DNA from: Flavobacterium sp. LMO8 | GTDB lineage: Bacteria > Bacteroidota > Bacteroidia > Flavobacteriales > Flavobacteriaceae | Assembly: GCF_009495755.1 (NCBI RefSeq) | Contig: NZ_WIBJ01000031.1 | Coordinates: 665,421-729,420 of the forward strand | Reading direction: 5' to 3' | DNA: 64,000 bases | Shown here: positions 1 to 10,452 of the stretch, in pieces | Position numbering within the stretch: position 1 is the first letter of the stretch | Layout: each line of letters starts with the position of its first letter | The notes under the pieces: generated by a model | Database searches by the model: none | The model's input: only the letters and a program-made list of their open reading frames with translations | Told to the model about the DNA's origin: nothing | Made by a program: the position numbers and the translations under genes

Positions 1-248
1 ATGTTGCTAAAGCTGTTGCAGAAGTAAAAGCTGGTAAAATCGATTTCAAAGTTGATAAAACTGGTATCGTTCACGCAGGAATAGGTAGAGTATCTTTTGA
101 TGCTGATAAAATCTATGAAAATGCACACGAAATCGTTCAAACATTAATCAAATTAAAACCAACTGCAGCTAAAGGTACATATATTAAGTCTATTCACTTA
201 TCTTGTACAATGAGTCCTGCTATTGCTTTAGATCCTAAAGCAATATAA
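1..248 (+). CDS. rplA: 50S ribosomal protein L1, C-terminal part
   Basis: Partial gene entering from the left edge. The reading frame begins at base 3 and stops with TAA at 246-248. The ~80 visible residues match the end of L1, including the IGRVSFD strand and the conserved KGTYIKS...SCTMSPA tail. L1 binds 23S rRNA at the L1 stalk and in many bacteria represses its own operon. Only 22 bp separate it from rplJ, so the two are almost surely co-transcribed. The start codon and the rRNA-binding N-terminus lie outside the window. Confidence 0.93.
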   Translation, partial: VAKAVAEVKAGKIDFKVDKTGIVHAGIGRVSFDADKIYENAHEIVQTLIKLKPTAAKGTYIKSIHLSCTMSPAIALDPKAI

Positions 249-270
249 TTGGTAGTTAAAAATTTTTAGT

Positions 271-768
271 ATGACTAGAGAAGAAAAATCAATCGCGATT
301 AAAGATTTAACTGCACAGTTAGCGGATGTTAATGTTATCTATTTAGCAGACATTTCAGGACTAGATGCAGATACTACTTCAAACTTAAGAAGAGCTTGTT
401 TTAAAGCAGGTATTAAATTAGAAGTTGTGAAGAATACATTACTTGAAAAAGCAATGGAAGCTTCTGATAGCGACTTTGGTGATTTATCAACAGTTCTTAA
501 AGGAAATACTTCTATGTTTATTGCTGATACGGCTAATGGTCCAGCAAAAATCATTAAAGAATTTCGTAAGAATGGTGAAAAACCACTTTTTAAAGGAGCT
601 TATATTAACCAGGAAATTTACATCGGTGATAATTTATTAGACAGCTTAGTAGCTATCAAGTCTAAAGAAGAAGTTATCGGAGAAATCATTGGATTATTAC
701 AATCTCCTGCTCAAAGAGTTATTGCAGCTCTTAAAAATCAACCTAACAAGGAAGAAGGAGCAGAATAA
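271..768 (+). CDS. rplJ: 50S ribosomal protein L10
   Basis: 165-residue L10, the stalk base protein that anchors L7/L12 dimers on 23S rRNA. The N-terminal MTREEKSIAI segment and the central LRRACFKAGIKLEVVKNTLL region are typical of the family, and the C-terminal helix that carries L7/L12 is present (QSPAQRVIAALK). It lies 22 bp after rplA and 55 bp before rplL. The long rplA-rplJ leader used for L10 autoregulation in Escherichia coli is absent, so any such control would have to act elsewhere. Length is normal. Confidence 0.97.
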   Translation: MTREEKSIAIKDLTAQLADVNVIYLADISGLDADTTSNLRRACFKAGIKLEVVKNTLLEKAMEASDSDFGDLSTVLKGNTSMFIADTANGPAKIIKEFRKNGEKPLFKGAYINQEIYIGDNLLDSLVAIKSKEEVIGEIIGLLQSPAQRVIAALKNQPNKEEGAE

Positions 769-823
769 TAAGTACGCACAAATAAATTATATTTTTTACA
801 AAACATTTTAAACGATAGAAAAA

Positions 824-1195
824 ATGGCAGATTTGAAACAATTCGCAGAACAATTAGTTAACTTAACAGTTAAAGAAGTTAACGAATTAGCAACAATATT
901 AAAAGATGAGTATGGTATCGAGCCTGCTGCTGCAGCTGTTGTAGTTGCTGCTGGTGGTGGAGCTGCTGGAGCTGCTGCTGAGCAAACTGAATTTACAGTA
1001 GTATTAAAAGAAGCTGGTGCTTCTAAATTAGGAGTTGTTAAAGCAGTTAAAGAATTAACTGGTTTAGGTCTTAAAGAAGCAAAAGATTTAGTTGATGCTG
1101 CACCAACAAATGTAAAAGAAGGTGTTTCTAAAGATGAGGCTGAAGGTCTTAAGAAAGCTTTAGAAGAAGCAGGAGCTGTAGTTGAGTTAAAATAA
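824..1195 (+). CDS. rplL: 50S ribosomal protein L7/L12
   Basis: 123-residue acidic stalk protein that recruits translation factors. The N-terminal dimerisation domain (about 1-35) is followed by an Ala/Gly-rich hinge (about 36-52). The C-terminal factor-binding domain carries the expected [20 protein letters not shown] motif. A-rich sequence precedes the ATG, as is usual in Bacteroidota. It is the last gene before a hairpin that probably sets the ratio between ribosomal protein and RNA polymerase transcripts. Confidence 0.97.
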   Translation: MADLKQFAEQLVNLTVKEVNELATILKDEYGIEPAAAAVVVAAGGGAAGAAAEQTEFTVVLKEAGASKLGVVKAVKELTGLGLKEAKDLVDAAPTNVKEGVSKDEAEGLKKALEEAGAVVELK

Positions 1196-1216
1196 TTTTT
1201 ACTCATTAATAAGCTA

Positions 1217-1258
1217 GGTTTAGGTCTTGAGAGTGTTCTCAAAGACCTAAACCATTTT
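1217..1258 (+). terminator. Hairpin terminator or attenuator between rplL and rpoB
   Basis: Arms at 1217-1232 and 1237-1253 form a 16-bp stem with one bulged A around a GTGT loop. Only a short T run follows (ATTTTGC), so it is probably a partial terminator. A hairpin at this place is a known way of lowering rpoBC expression relative to rplJL in other bacteria. Confidence 0.75.
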
Positions 1259-1284
1259 GCGTATATTAAATTATTGTATTTTTT
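1257..1284 (+). promoter_or_regulatory. Possible rpoB promoter downstream of the rplL hairpin
   Basis: TTG at 1257-1259, then 17 bp, then TATTTTTT at 1277-1284. This resembles the Bacteroidota TTG-N17..23-TAnnTTTG promoter with one mismatch. It would let rpoB be transcribed independently of the ribosomal protein genes. The region is AT-rich and chance matches are common. Confidence 0.3.
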
Positions 1285-1435
1285 ATGCGTTTTAAAGTAA
1301 ACAATAACGAAGAAAAAAATTAAACTAACTTTCCTGGTTTATTTTAAAGATGTATTGTTTATTAAAAAGGAAGTATTATTAAAACAGTGTATTTACACAA
1401 AAATTACTTTTTTTAAATCAAAATTTTATCCATTG

Positions 1436-4400
1436 ATGATTGCTAATCAGACTGAAAGATTAAATTTTGCTTCTACTAAGAACATTCCTCAATATCCAGA
1501 TTTCCTAGATATTCAGGTAAAATCGTTTAAAGATTTTTTCCAATTGGAAACTAAATCTGACGAAAGAGGCAACGAAGGGCTGTATAATACCTTCATGGAA
1601 AACTTTCCAATTACGGATACGAGAAATCAGTTCGTATTAGAATTCCTAGATTATTTTATTGATCCACCTAGATATACCATCGAAGAGTGTATTGACAGAG
1701 GTTTAACGTATAGCGTTCCTCTTAAAGCTAGACTAAAATTATATTGTACTGACCCTGAACACGAGGATTTTGAAACAATCGTTCAAGATGTGTATTTAGG
1801 AACAATACCATATATGACTCCTAGTGGTACATTCGTAATTAATGGTGCTGAGCGTGTAGTTGTATCGCAATTACATAGATCTCCAGGTGTATTCTTTGGA
1901 CAGTCTTTCCATGCAAATGGAACTAAATTGTATTCTGCCAGAATTATTCCTTTTAAAGGTTCTTGGATTGAATTCGCTACTGATATCAATAACGTAATGT
2001 ATGCGTATATTGATAGAAAGAAAAAATTACCTGTTACTACTTTATTTAGAGCAATCGGATTTGAAAGAGATAAAGATATCTTGGAAATTTTCGACTTAGC
2101 AGAAGAAATTAAAGTTTCTAAAACGGGTATTAAAAAATATGCTGGAAGAAGACTTGCTGCTCGTGTATTAAATACATGGCATGAAGATTTCGTAGATGAA
2201 GATACTGGAGAAGTAGTTTCTATCGAACGTAATGAAATTATCTTAGATCGTGATACAATCCTTGATAAAGATAATATCGAAGAAATAATTGAAGCAGACG
2301 TAAAAACTATCCTTTTACATAAAGAGGATAACAACGCGGCTGATTATACAATTATTCATAATACGTTACAAAAAGATCCAACAAACTCTGAAAAAGAGGC
2401 TGTTGAACACATTTACAGACAATTACGTAACGCGGAACCGCCTGATGAGGAAACGGCTCGTGGTATTATAGATAAATTGTTCTTCTCTGATCAACGTTAT
2501 AACTTAGGTGAAGTTGGTCGTTACAGAATGAACAAAAAGTTAAACCTTGATATTCCAATGGAAAAACAAGTTTTAACGAAAGAAGATATTATTACAATCG
2601 TTAAATATTTGATCGAATTAATCAACTCTAAAGCAGAGATTGATGATATTGATCACTTATCAAACCGTCGTGTAAGAACAGTTGGTGAGCAATTATCAGC
2701 TCAGTTCGGAGTAGGTTTAGCTCGTATGGCTAGAACAATCCGTGAAAGAATGAACGTTCGTGATAACGAGGTGTTTACACCAATCGATTTGATTAATGCT
2801 AAAACATTATCATCGGTTATTAACTCTTTCTTTGGAACTAACCAGTTATCTCAGTTCATGGATCAAACAAATCCATTAGCAGAGATTACACACAAACGTC
2901 GTTTATCTGCCCTTGGACCTGGAGGTTTATCTAGAGAAAGAGCTGGTTTCGAGGTGCGTGACGTTCACTATACACACTACGGAAGACTTTGTCCAATTGA
3001 AACTCCAGAGGGACCAAACATTGGACTTATTTCATCTTTAGGAGTTTATGCTAAAGTAAACGGAATGGGATTCATCGAAACGCCTTACCGTAAAGTAACG
3101 GATGGTGTGGTTGATTTAGAATCTACTCCAGTTTATTTAAGCGCTGAAGAGGAAGAAGGTAAAATGATTGCTCAAGCAAACATTGAAATGGATGCTAAAG
3201 GTAAAATTACTGCTACGAATGTTATTGCACGTGAAGAAGGAGATTTCCCAGTGGTTGCTCCAACTGCCGTTCATTATACAGACGTTGCTCCAAATCAAAT
3301 TGCTTCGATTTCAGCTTCATTGATTCCTTTCTTAGAACATGATGATGCGAATCGTGCGTTGATGGGATCTAACATGATGCGTCAGGCCGTTCCATTATTA
3401 CGTCCTGAAGCTCCAATCGTGGGTACTGGTTTAGAAAGACAAGTTGCTTCTGATTCAAGAGTATTAATCAATGCGGAAGGAAACGGAACTGTTGAGTATG
3501 TTGATGCTAATATGATTACTATCAAATACGACAGAACTGAAGAAGAACGTATGGTAAGCTTTGATTCAGATGAGAAAACGTATCAATTAATCAAATATAG
3601 AAAAACCAACCAAAGTACTTGTATCAACCTTAAACCTATCGTAAGAAAAGGTGACAGAGTTGCTAAAGGACAAGTATTATGTGAAGGTTATGCTACTCAA
3701 AACGGAGAATTAGCAATCGGAAGAAACTTAAAAGTGGCGTTCATGCCATGGAAAGGGTACAACTTCGAGGATGCAATCGTAATTTCTGAAAAAGTAGTTC
3801 GTGATGATATTTTTACATCATTACATATTGATGATTATACATTAGAAGTTCGTGATACTAAATTAGGTAACGAAGAATTAACTAATGATATTCCAAACGT
3901 TTCAGAAGAAGCTACTAAAGATTTAGATGAAAACGGTATGATTAGAATTGGTGCAGAGGTTAAACCTGGCGACATTCTAATCGGAAAAATTACACCAAAA
4001 GGAGAATCAGATCCTACTCCAGAAGAAAAACTTTTAAGAGCTATCTTCGGGGATAAAGCGGGTGATGTAAAAGATGCTTCATTAAAAGCGTCTCCATCTT
4101 TACACGGTGTAGTTTTAGACAAAAAATTATTTGCGAAAGCAGTAAAAGATAAGAGAAAACGTTCTAAAGATAAAGAAGACGTTGATAAATTAGAAGTTGA
4201 GTTTGAAGTTAAGTATACTGACTTGAAAGACAAATTAATTGAAAAATTATTTGTTATCATCGACGGTAAAACTTCTCAAGGTGTAATGAACGATTTAGGT
4301 GAAGAAGTATTACCAAAAGGTAAAAAATTCACTAAAAAGATGTTACAAGGAGTAGAAGATTTTGCTCACTTAACTAAAGGTCAATGGACAACAGATGAGC

Positions 4401-5248
4401 ATACCAATGCAATGGTAAATGACTTAATTCACAACTACAAAATCAAATTAAACGATTTACAAGGTTGGTTAAGAAGAGAGAAATTTACAATTACTGTTGG
4501 GGATGAATTACCTTCTGGAATTTTAAAACTTGCTAAAGTTTACATCGCTAAGAAACGTAAATTAAAAGTAGGGGATAAAATGGCAGGACGTCACGGTAAC
4601 AAAGGTATTGTTGCTAAAATCGTTCGTCATGAAGATATGCCATTCTTAGAAGACGGAACACCAGTAGATATCGTATTAAATCCACTTGGGGTACCATCTC
4701 GTATGAACATCGGTCAGATTTATGAAACAGTTCTTGGTTGGGCTGGACAAAAATTGAACAAGAAATTTGCTACTCCAATTTTTGACGGTGCTACTTTAGA
4801 TCAAATTAATGAATTTACAGACGAAGCTGGAATTCCAAGATTCGGTCATACATACTTGTATGATGGAGGAACTGGAGAGCGTTTCCACCAACGTGCAACT
4901 GTGGGTGTAATTTACATGTTGAAATTAGGACACATGGTAGATGATAAAATGCACGCACGTTCTATTGGTCCATACTCGTTAATTACGCAACAACCATTAG
5001 GAGGTAAGGCTCAATTTGGAGGTCAGCGTTTTGGAGAGATGGAGGTTTGGGCACTTGAAGCATACGGTGCATCAAGTACTTTAAGAGAAATCTTAACTGT
5101 TAAATCGGATGACGTTATTGGTAGAGCTAAAACTTACGAAGCTATCGTTAAAGGTGAAACTATGCCAGAACCAGGATTGCCAGAATCATTCAATGTATTA
5201 ATGCATGAATTGAAAGGTCTTGGTTTAGACATCAGATTAGAAGAATAA
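1436..5248 (+). CDS. rpoB: DNA-directed RNA polymerase subunit beta
   Basis: 1270-residue beta subunit, full length for a flavobacterium. I chose ATG 1436 ([11 protein letters not shown]), where family similarity begins. An upstream in-frame ATG at 1355 adds 27 basic and aromatic residues that do not belong to RpoB. The rifampicin region ([19 protein letters not shown], about residues 465-485, then [21 protein letters not shown]) has the wild-type D, H and S. The C-terminal clamp segment [18 protein letters not shown] is intact. It pairs with rpoC downstream across an unusually long 239-bp gap. Confidence 0.98.
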   Translation: MIANQTERLNFASTKNIPQYPDFLDIQVKSFKDFFQLETKSDERGNEGLYNTFMENFPITDTRNQFVLEFLDYFIDPPRYTIEECIDRGLTYSVPLKARLKLYCTDPEHEDFETIVQDVYLGTIPYMTPSGTFVINGAERVVVSQLHRSPGVFFGQSFHANGTKLYSARIIPFKGSWIEFATDINNVMYAYIDRKKKLPVTTLFRAIGFERDKDILEIFDLAEEIKVSKTGIKKYAGRRLAARVLNTWHEDFVDEDTGEVVSIERNEIILDRDTILDKDNIEEIIEADVKTILLHKEDNNAADYTIIHNTLQKDPTNSEKEAVEHIYRQLRNAEPPDEETARGIIDKLFFSDQRYNLGEVGRYRMNKKLNLDIPMEKQVLTKEDIITIVKYLIELINSKAEIDDIDHLSNRRVRTVGEQLSAQFGVGLARMARTIRERMNVRDNEVFTPIDLINAKTLSSVINSFFGTNQLSQFMDQTNPLAEITHKRRLSALGPGGLSRERAGFEVRDVHYTHYGRLCPIETPEGPNIGLISSLGVYAKVNGMGFIETPYRKVTDGVVDLESTPVYLSAEEEEGKMIAQANIEMDAKGKITATNVIAREEGDFPVVAPTAVHYTDVAPNQIASISASLIPFLEHDDANRALMGSNMMRQAVPLLRPEAPIVGTGLERQVASDSRVLINAEGNGTVEYVDANMITIKYDRTEEERMVSFDSDEKTYQLIKYRKTNQSTCINLKPIVRKGDRVAKGQVLCEGYATQNGELAIGRNLKVAFMPWKGYNFEDAIVISEKVVRDDIFTSLHIDDYTLEVRDTKLGNEELTNDIPNVSEEATKDLDENGMIRIGAEVKPGDILIGKITPKGESDPTPEEKLLRAIFGDKAGDVKDASLKASPSLHGVVLDKKLFAKAVKDKRKRSKDKEDVDKLEVEFEVKYTDLKDKLIEKLFVIIDGKTSQGVMNDLGEEVLPKGKKFTKKMLQGVEDFAHLTKGQWTTDEHTNAMVNDLIHNYKIKLNDLQGWLRREKFTITVGDELPSGILKLAKVYIAKKRKLKVGDKMAGRHGNKGIVAKIVRHEDMPFLEDGTPVDIVLNPLGVPSRMNIGQIYETVLGWAGQKLNKKFATPIFDGATLDQINEFTDEAGIPRFGHTYLYDGGTGERFHQRATVGVIYMLKLGHMVDDKMHARSIGPYSLITQQPLGGKAQFGGQRFGEMEVWALEAYGASSTLREILTVKSDDVIGRAKTYEAIVKGETMPEPGLPESFNVLMHELKGLGLDIRLEE

Positions 5249-5258
5249 AAAAGAATGC

Positions 5259-5297
5259 AGTATTCAGTTCCGATTTTTTCTGAGCTGAATACTTTTT
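5259..5297 (+). terminator. Terminator-like hairpin directly after rpoB
   Basis: Arms 5259-5270 and 5282-5293 pair over 12 bp (one G-U) around an 11-nt loop and run into TTTTTATAATT. It sits 11 bp after the rpoB stop and before rpoC, where full termination would separate the two core subunits. Attenuation, RNA processing or mRNA stabilisation are alternatives. Confidence 0.65.
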
Positions 5298-5372
5298 ATA
5301 ATTAAGTTTTTAAGGATTTATAACCGTAAACCGTTCCGATTTTTTATTTAAACCTTTTGGTTTTTATAATTA
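5268..5372 (+). repeat. Two direct copies of a hairpin-framing repeat in the rpoB-rpoC spacer
   Basis: Copy A (5268-5304) and copy B (5334-5372) both begin with TTCCGATTTTTT and end with TTTTTATAATTA, with different bases between. Copy B encloses a small AAACC-TTTT-GGTTT hairpin, while copy A overlaps the larger hairpin after rpoB. The arrangement suggests a duplicated, diverged terminator or processing element. Confidence 0.6.
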
Positions 5373-5420
5373 GCACTTCAAAATTTTAGATTTGAAGTTT
5401 AGAGAAGTAATCCGTGTTAG

Positions 5421-5441
5421 AGACGTTGCACCGCAACGTCT
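5421..5441. repeat. Perfect 9-bp palindrome upstream of rpoC
   Basis: AGACGTTGC at 5421-5429 and GCAACGTCT at 5433-5441 flank ACC. Similar AGACGTTGC palindromes are, as I recall, dispersed in flavobacterial intergenic DNA. It lies about 47 bp before the rpoC start and has no T run, so it is more likely a repeat relic than a terminator. Confidence 0.6.
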
Positions 5442-5487
5442 GTACAAAATCAATTTTTAATTGCAAAATAAATCAATAGTAAAAACT

Positions 5488-8400
5488 ATGATGAATAATA
5501 GAAATAGTAAAGACAAGCAACAAATCAAAAGATTTAACAAAATCACGATAGGATTAGCTTCTCCAGAATCAATTTTAGGAGAATCCAGAGGTGAGGTTTT
5601 AAAGCCAGAAACTATCAACTATCGTACTCACAAACCAGAAAGAGATGGTCTTTTCTGTGAACGTATTTTCGGTCCAGTAAAAGATTACGAGTGTGCTTGT
5701 GGAAAATATAAAAGAATTCGCTACAAAGGAATCGTTTGTGACCGATGTGGTGTTGAAGTAACAGAGAAAAAAGTACGTAGAGATAGAGTTGGACACATCA
5801 ACCTTGTTGTGCCTATCGCTCACATCTGGTATTTCCGTTCGTTACCAAACAAAATTGGTTATATTTTAGGTTTACCATCTAAGAAATTAGATATGATTAT
5901 TTACTACGAAAGATACGTAGTAATTCAAGCAGGTGTTGCTAAAAACGCTGATGGCGAATCATTACAAAGATTAGATTTCCTTACGGAAGAAGAGTATTTA
6001 AATATTTTAGATACACTTCCAATGGAAAATCAATATTTAGATGACAACGATCCTAATAAATTCATCGCTAAAATGGGTGCTGAATGTATTATGGATTTAT
6101 TAGCTCGTACTGACTTAGACGAACTTTCTTATAGTTTACGTCACGCTGCTAATAACGAAACATCTAAACAACGTAAAACTGAAGCGTTAAAACGTTTAAA
6201 TGTTGTAGAATCGTTCCGTGACTCGAATAAAAATAGAGAAAACCGTCCTGAATGGATGATTTTAAAAGTTATTCCAGTTATTCCACCAGAATTGCGTCCG
6301 TTAGTGCCTCTTGATGGAGGTCGTTTCGCAACTTCAGATTTAAATGATTTATACAGAAGAGTTATCATCCGTAACAACCGTTTAAAAAGATTAATGGAGA
6401 TTAAAGCTCCAGAAGTTATCTTAAGAAACGAAAAACGTATGTTACAAGAATCTGTAGATTCATTATTTGATAACACGCGTAAAGCTTCTGCTGTTAAAAC
6501 AGAATCAAACAGACCATTAAAATCTTTATCAGATTCATTAAAAGGTAAACAAGGTCGTTTCCGTCAAAACTTATTAGGAAAACGTGTAGATTATTCTGCT
6601 CGTTCAGTAATTGTCGTTGGACCAGAAATGAAATTGTTCGAATGTGGTCTTCCAAAAGATATGGCTGCTGAACTATACAAACCATTCGTTATTCGTAAGT
6701 TAATCGAAAGAGGAATTGTTAAAACAGTGAAGTCGGCTAAGAAAATTATCGACAAAAAAGAGCCAGTTGTATGGGATATTTTAGAGAATGTAATTAAAGG
6801 ACATCCTGTATTATTAAACCGTGCTCCTACGCTTCACCGTTTAGGTATTCAAGCATTCCAACCTAAGTTAATTGAAGGAAAAGCAATCCAGTTACACCCA
6901 TTAGTATGTACGGCATTCAACGCCGATTTCGATGGTGACCAGATGGCGGTTCACTTACCATTAGGGCCAGAAGCTATTTTAGAGGCACAATTATTAATGT
7001 TGGCTTCTCACAATATCTTGAATCCTGCTAACGGTGCTCCAATTACAGTACCTTCTCAAGACATGGTACTTGGTCTTTATTACATGACCAAAGAGCGTTT
7101 GTCTACTCCAGAAATGAAAATTTTAGGAGAAGGTTTAACTTTCTATTCTGCTGAAGAAGTAAATATTGCTTTGAATGAAGGAAAATTAGAATTAAATGCT
7201 AGAGTGAAAATTAGAGCAAGAGATTTTAATGAAGAAGGTGAATTAGTTTATAAAATTATCCAAACTACAGCAGGTAGAGTATTATTTAATGAAGTAGTAC
7301 CTGAAGCTGCAGGATATATTAATGAGGTATTAACTAAGAAATCACTTCGTGATATTATTGGTAAAATCTTAGCGGTTACTGACGTTCCTACAACAGCAGC
7401 TTTCTTGGATAACATGAAAGATATGGGGTATAAGTTCGCATTCCGTGGAGGATTGTCATTCTCATTAGGTGATATTAGAATTCCAGAACAAAAAACGCAG
7501 TTAATAGCTGATGCTCGTGAGCAAGTTGATGGAATTTCGATGAACTATAGTATGGGTCTTATTACCAATAACGAACGTTACAACCAAGTTATTGATATCT
7601 GGACTTCTGCTAATGCTCAATTAACAGAGTTAGCAATGAAAAATATCCGTGAAGACCAACAAGGTTTCAACTCGGTATATATGATGCTTGACTCTGGAGC
7701 AAGGGGTTCTAAAGAACAGATTCGTCAGTTAACTGGTATGCGTGGTTTGATGGCTAAGCCTAAAAAATCAACCGCTGGTGGTGGTGAAATTATTGAAAAC
7801 CCGATTTTATCTAACTTTAAGGAAGGTCTTTCGATTCTTGAGTACTTCATTTCTACTCACGGTGCTCGTAAAGGTCTTGCGGATACGGCTCTTAAAACTG
7901 CCGATGCAGGTTACTTAACGCGTAGATTACATGATGTATCTCAAGATGTTATTGTAAACTCTGTAGATTGTGGTACTTTAAGAGGAATTGAAGTTTCTGC
8001 TTTAAAGAAAAATGAAGAAATCGTTGAAACTTTAGGAGAAAGAATCTTAGGACGTGTAGCTTTACAAAATGTAATTAATCCTCTTGATAATGAAGTTTTA
8101 ATTCATGCTGGTGAACAAATTACAGAAGCTGTCGTTAAGAAAATTGAAGCATCTCCAATCGAAAGAGTAGAAGTGCGTTCTCCATTAACATGTGAAGCTA
8201 CAAAAGGTATTTGTGCAAAATGTTACGGAAGAAACTTAGCTACAGGTAAGATGACTCAGAAAGGTGAAGCAGTTGGAGTTATTGCAGCGCAATCAATTGG
8301 TGAGCCAGGTACGCAGTTAACACTTCGTACGTTCCACGTTGGAGGGGTTGCTGGAGGTATCTCTGAAGAATCTAGCATTGTTACTCGTTTTGCAGGTAGA

Positions 8401-9795
8401 TTAGAAATTGAAGATTTAAAAACAGTTAAAGGTGAAGATGCTGAAGGAAACACTGTTGATATCGTAATTTCTCGTTCTACGGAATTAAAATTAGTAGATG
8501 CTAAAACTGGAATTTTATTAAATACACACTATATTCCTTACGGTTCAAGTATTTTTGTTAAAGACGGAGACGTTGTTGAAAAAGGTACTACAATCTGTAA
8601 ATGGGATCCATATAATGGAGTTATTGTTTCAGAATTTACAGGAAAAATTGCTTACGAAGATTTAGAACAAGGACAATCGTTCTTAGTTGAAATCGATGAG
8701 CAAACAGGTTTCCAAGAAAAAGTAATTTCTGAAGGTAGAAATAAAAAATTAGTTCCTACTTTATTGATTTACGGAAAAGATGGCGAATTAATTCGTTCAT
8801 ATAACTTACCAGTTGGAGCTCACCTTATGGTAGATGATGGCGAGAAAATTAAAGCAGGTAAAATTTTAGTAAAAATCCCACGTCGTTCTTCTAAAACAGG
8901 CGATATCACGGGAGGTTTACCAAGAATTACCGAGTTATTAGAAGCTCGTAATCCATCTAACCCAGCAGTAGTTTCTGAAATTGACGGTGTAGTTACTTTC
9001 GGAAAAATAAAAAGAGGTAACCGTGAAATCGCTATCGAGTCTAAATTTGGTGAAGTGAAGAAATACTTAGTAAAACTTTCGAACCAAATCTTAGTACAAG
9101 AGAATGACTACGTGAAAGCAGGTACGCCACTTTCTGATGGTGCAATTACTCCAGAAGATATTTTAAGAATTCAAGGGCCATCTGCTGTTCAACAGTATTT
9201 AGTAAATGAAATTCAAGAAGTTTACCGTTTACAAGGGGTAAAAATCAACGACAAACACTTTGAGGTAGTAATTCGTCAAATGATGCGTAAAGTAAGAATT
9301 GTTGATCCAGGAGATACATTATTCTTGGAAGATCAATTAGCTCATACTAGTGATTTCCTTGTTGAAAACGACAAGTTATACGGAATGAAAGTAGTGGAAG
9401 AAGCAGGTGACTCTGAAAATTTAAAACCGGGTCAAATTATTTCTCCACGTCAGTTAAGAGATGAAAATTCGTTATTAAAACGTAATGATAAAAATTTAGT
9501 AGAAGCTCGTGATGTTATTACAGCAACTGCTACTCCAGTACTTCAAGGTATTACGAGAGCATCGTTACAAACAAAATCATTTATTTCTGCTGCATCGTTC
9601 CAGGAAACTACTAAAGTATTAAACGAAGCTGCAGTTGCAGGTAAAGTAGATACTTTAGAAGGATTAAAAGAAAACGTTATTGTAGGTCACAGAATTCCAG
9701 CCGGTACAGGTATGAGAGACTACGATAATACAATAGTAGGTTCTAAAGAAGAGTACAACGAACTTATGGCTGCTAAAGAAGAGTTTAACTACTAA
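5488..9795 (+). CDS. rpoC: DNA-directed RNA polymerase subunit beta-prime
   Basis: 1435-residue beta-prime subunit with the start placed at ATG 5488 ([11 protein letters not shown]). A TTG further upstream gives a non-conserved extension. The N-terminal zinc site is complete ([19 protein letters not shown]). The catalytic magnesium loop NADFDGDQM lies at about residues 478-486, and the second zinc cluster ([11 protein letters not shown]) precedes the trigger-loop/bridge region. The C-terminal extension common in Bacteroidota is present. It is followed by a strong terminator that closes the operon. Confidence 0.98.
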   Translation: MMNNRNSKDKQQIKRFNKITIGLASPESILGESRGEVLKPETINYRTHKPERDGLFCERIFGPVKDYECACGKYKRIRYKGIVCDRCGVEVTEKKVRRDRVGHINLVVPIAHIWYFRSLPNKIGYILGLPSKKLDMIIYYERYVVIQAGVAKNADGESLQRLDFLTEEEYLNILDTLPMENQYLDDNDPNKFIAKMGAECIMDLLARTDLDELSYSLRHAANNETSKQRKTEALKRLNVVESFRDSNKNRENRPEWMILKVIPVIPPELRPLVPLDGGRFATSDLNDLYRRVIIRNNRLKRLMEIKAPEVILRNEKRMLQESVDSLFDNTRKASAVKTESNRPLKSLSDSLKGKQGRFRQNLLGKRVDYSARSVIVVGPEMKLFECGLPKDMAAELYKPFVIRKLIERGIVKTVKSAKKIIDKKEPVVWDILENVIKGHPVLLNRAPTLHRLGIQAFQPKLIEGKAIQLHPLVCTAFNADFDGDQMAVHLPLGPEAILEAQLLMLASHNILNPANGAPITVPSQDMVLGLYYMTKERLSTPEMKILGEGLTFYSAEEVNIALNEGKLELNARVKIRARDFNEEGELVYKIIQTTAGRVLFNEVVPEAAGYINEVLTKKSLRDIIGKILAVTDVPTTAAFLDNMKDMGYKFAFRGGLSFSLGDIRIPEQKTQLIADAREQVDGISMNYSMGLITNNERYNQVIDIWTSANAQLTELAMKNIREDQQGFNSVYMMLDSGARGSKEQIRQLTGMRGLMAKPKKSTAGGGEIIENPILSNFKEGLSILEYFISTHGARKGLADTALKTADAGYLTRRLHDVSQDVIVNSVDCGTLRGIEVSALKKNEEIVETLGERILGRVALQNVINPLDNEVLIHAGEQITEAVVKKIEASPIERVEVRSPLTCEATKGICAKCYGRNLATGKMTQKGEAVGVIAAQSIGEPGTQLTLRTFHVGGVAGGISEESSIVTRFAGRLEIEDLKTVKGEDAEGNTVDIVISRSTELKLVDAKTGILLNTHYIPYGSSIFVKDGDVVEKGTTICKWDPYNGVIVSEFTGKIAYEDLEQGQSFLVEIDEQTGFQEKVISEGRNKKLVPTLLIYGKDGELIRSYNLPVGAHLMVDDGEKIKAGKILVKIPRRSSKTGDITGGLPRITELLEARNPSNPAVVSEIDGVVTFGKIKRGNREIAIESKFGEVKKYLVKLSNQILVQENDYVKAGTPLSDGAITPEDILRIQGPSAVQQYLVNEIQEVYRLQGVKINDKHFEVVIRQMMRKVRIVDPGDTLFLEDQLAHTSDFLVENDKLYGMKVVEEAGDSENLKPGQIISPRQLRDENSLLKRNDKNLVEARDVITATATPVLQGITRASLQTKSFISAASFQETTKVLNEAAVAGKVDTLEGLKENVIVGHRIPAGTGMRDYDNTIVGSKEEYNELMAAKEEFNY

Positions 9796-9822
9796 TAATT
9801 AGTAACTATTATTCAAATATCC

Positions 9823-9859
9823 AAAAGCCTAACAGATTTTTCTGTTAGGCTTTTTTTTT
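9823..9859 (+). terminator. Rho-independent terminator of the rpoBC operon
   Basis: A perfect 14-bp stem (9823-9836 with 9841-9854) around a TTTT loop runs straight into nine T residues. This is the clearest terminator in the window. Confidence 0.93.
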
Positions 9860-9977
9860 ACACTAATAATACTTATTCTTGTATAAGATTTTCAAATATT
9901 GTTTATATCAACTAATATTATACAGGTCAAATAAATTCAAAAACTTCAATGACTTATATATTTAAAAATTAAAAATT

Positions 9978-10286
9978 ATGGAAAATAATAACCAGCAAGG
10001 GCAAATTAACATTGAGTTAGACGAGCAAACGGCTGAAGGAACCTATTCAAATTTAGCAATCATAAATCACTCCAATTCTGAATTTGTTGTCGATTTTGTA
10101 ACAATTATGCCTGGAGTGCCAAAAGCAAAAGTAAAATCAAGAATTATCTTAACACCACAACATGCAAAACGTTTATTAAAAGCATTAGGTGAAAATATTA
10201 ATCGTTTCGAAAACGCGCACGGAAAAATTGAAGAAGGCGAACAAATGCCAATTCCTCTAAATTTTGGTCCTACAGGACAAGCTTAG
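9978..10286 (+). CDS. DUF3467 domain protein
   Basis: 102 residues. The core EGTYSNLAIINHSNSEFVVDF followed by MPGVPKAKVKSRIILTPQHA matches the DUF3467 family of small cytosolic proteins of unknown function. There is no signal peptide or membrane segment. In Bacteroidota it commonly lies next to rpoC, and here it follows the rpoC terminator by about 120 bp and has its own terminator, so it is probably monocistronic. The function is not known. Confidence 0.88.
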   Translation: MENNNQQGQINIELDEQTAEGTYSNLAIINHSNSEFVVDFVTIMPGVPKAKVKSRIILTPQHAKRLLKALGENINRFENAHGKIEEGEQMPIPLNFGPTGQA

Positions 10287-10291
10287 TTAGG

Positions 10292-10324
10292 AAATCCTCA
10301 AGAGTTATTGAGGATTTTTATTTT
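10292..10324 (+). terminator. Terminator of the DUF3467 gene
   Basis: A 10-bp perfect stem (10292-10301 with 10308-10317) and a GAGTTA loop, followed by T-rich sequence, 6 bp after the stop codon. Confidence 0.85.
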
Positions 10325-10374
10325 AAGTATTTTATCGGTTAAAATTGTATTTCATCGTTGATTTATCTAAGATA

Positions 10375-10404
10375 TTGTTTTTTTTCAGAAATTGTATAGC
10401 TTTT
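10375..10404 (+). promoter_or_regulatory. Candidate promoter of the large surface protein
   Basis: TTG 10375-10377, 19 bp spacer, then TAGCTTTT at 10397-10404: one mismatch from the TTG-N19-TAnnTTTG flavobacterial consensus, about 50 bp before the ATG. Confidence 0.4.
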
Positions 10405-10452
10405 TGTAGGCAAACTTAAATTTTTTTACGGCAATTAATAAAAATTAACTAT

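Noticed and set aside
1355-1435. Longer N-terminus for rpoB
   Set aside because: 27 extra residues have no counterpart in the RpoB family; similarity begins at [11 protein letters not shown].
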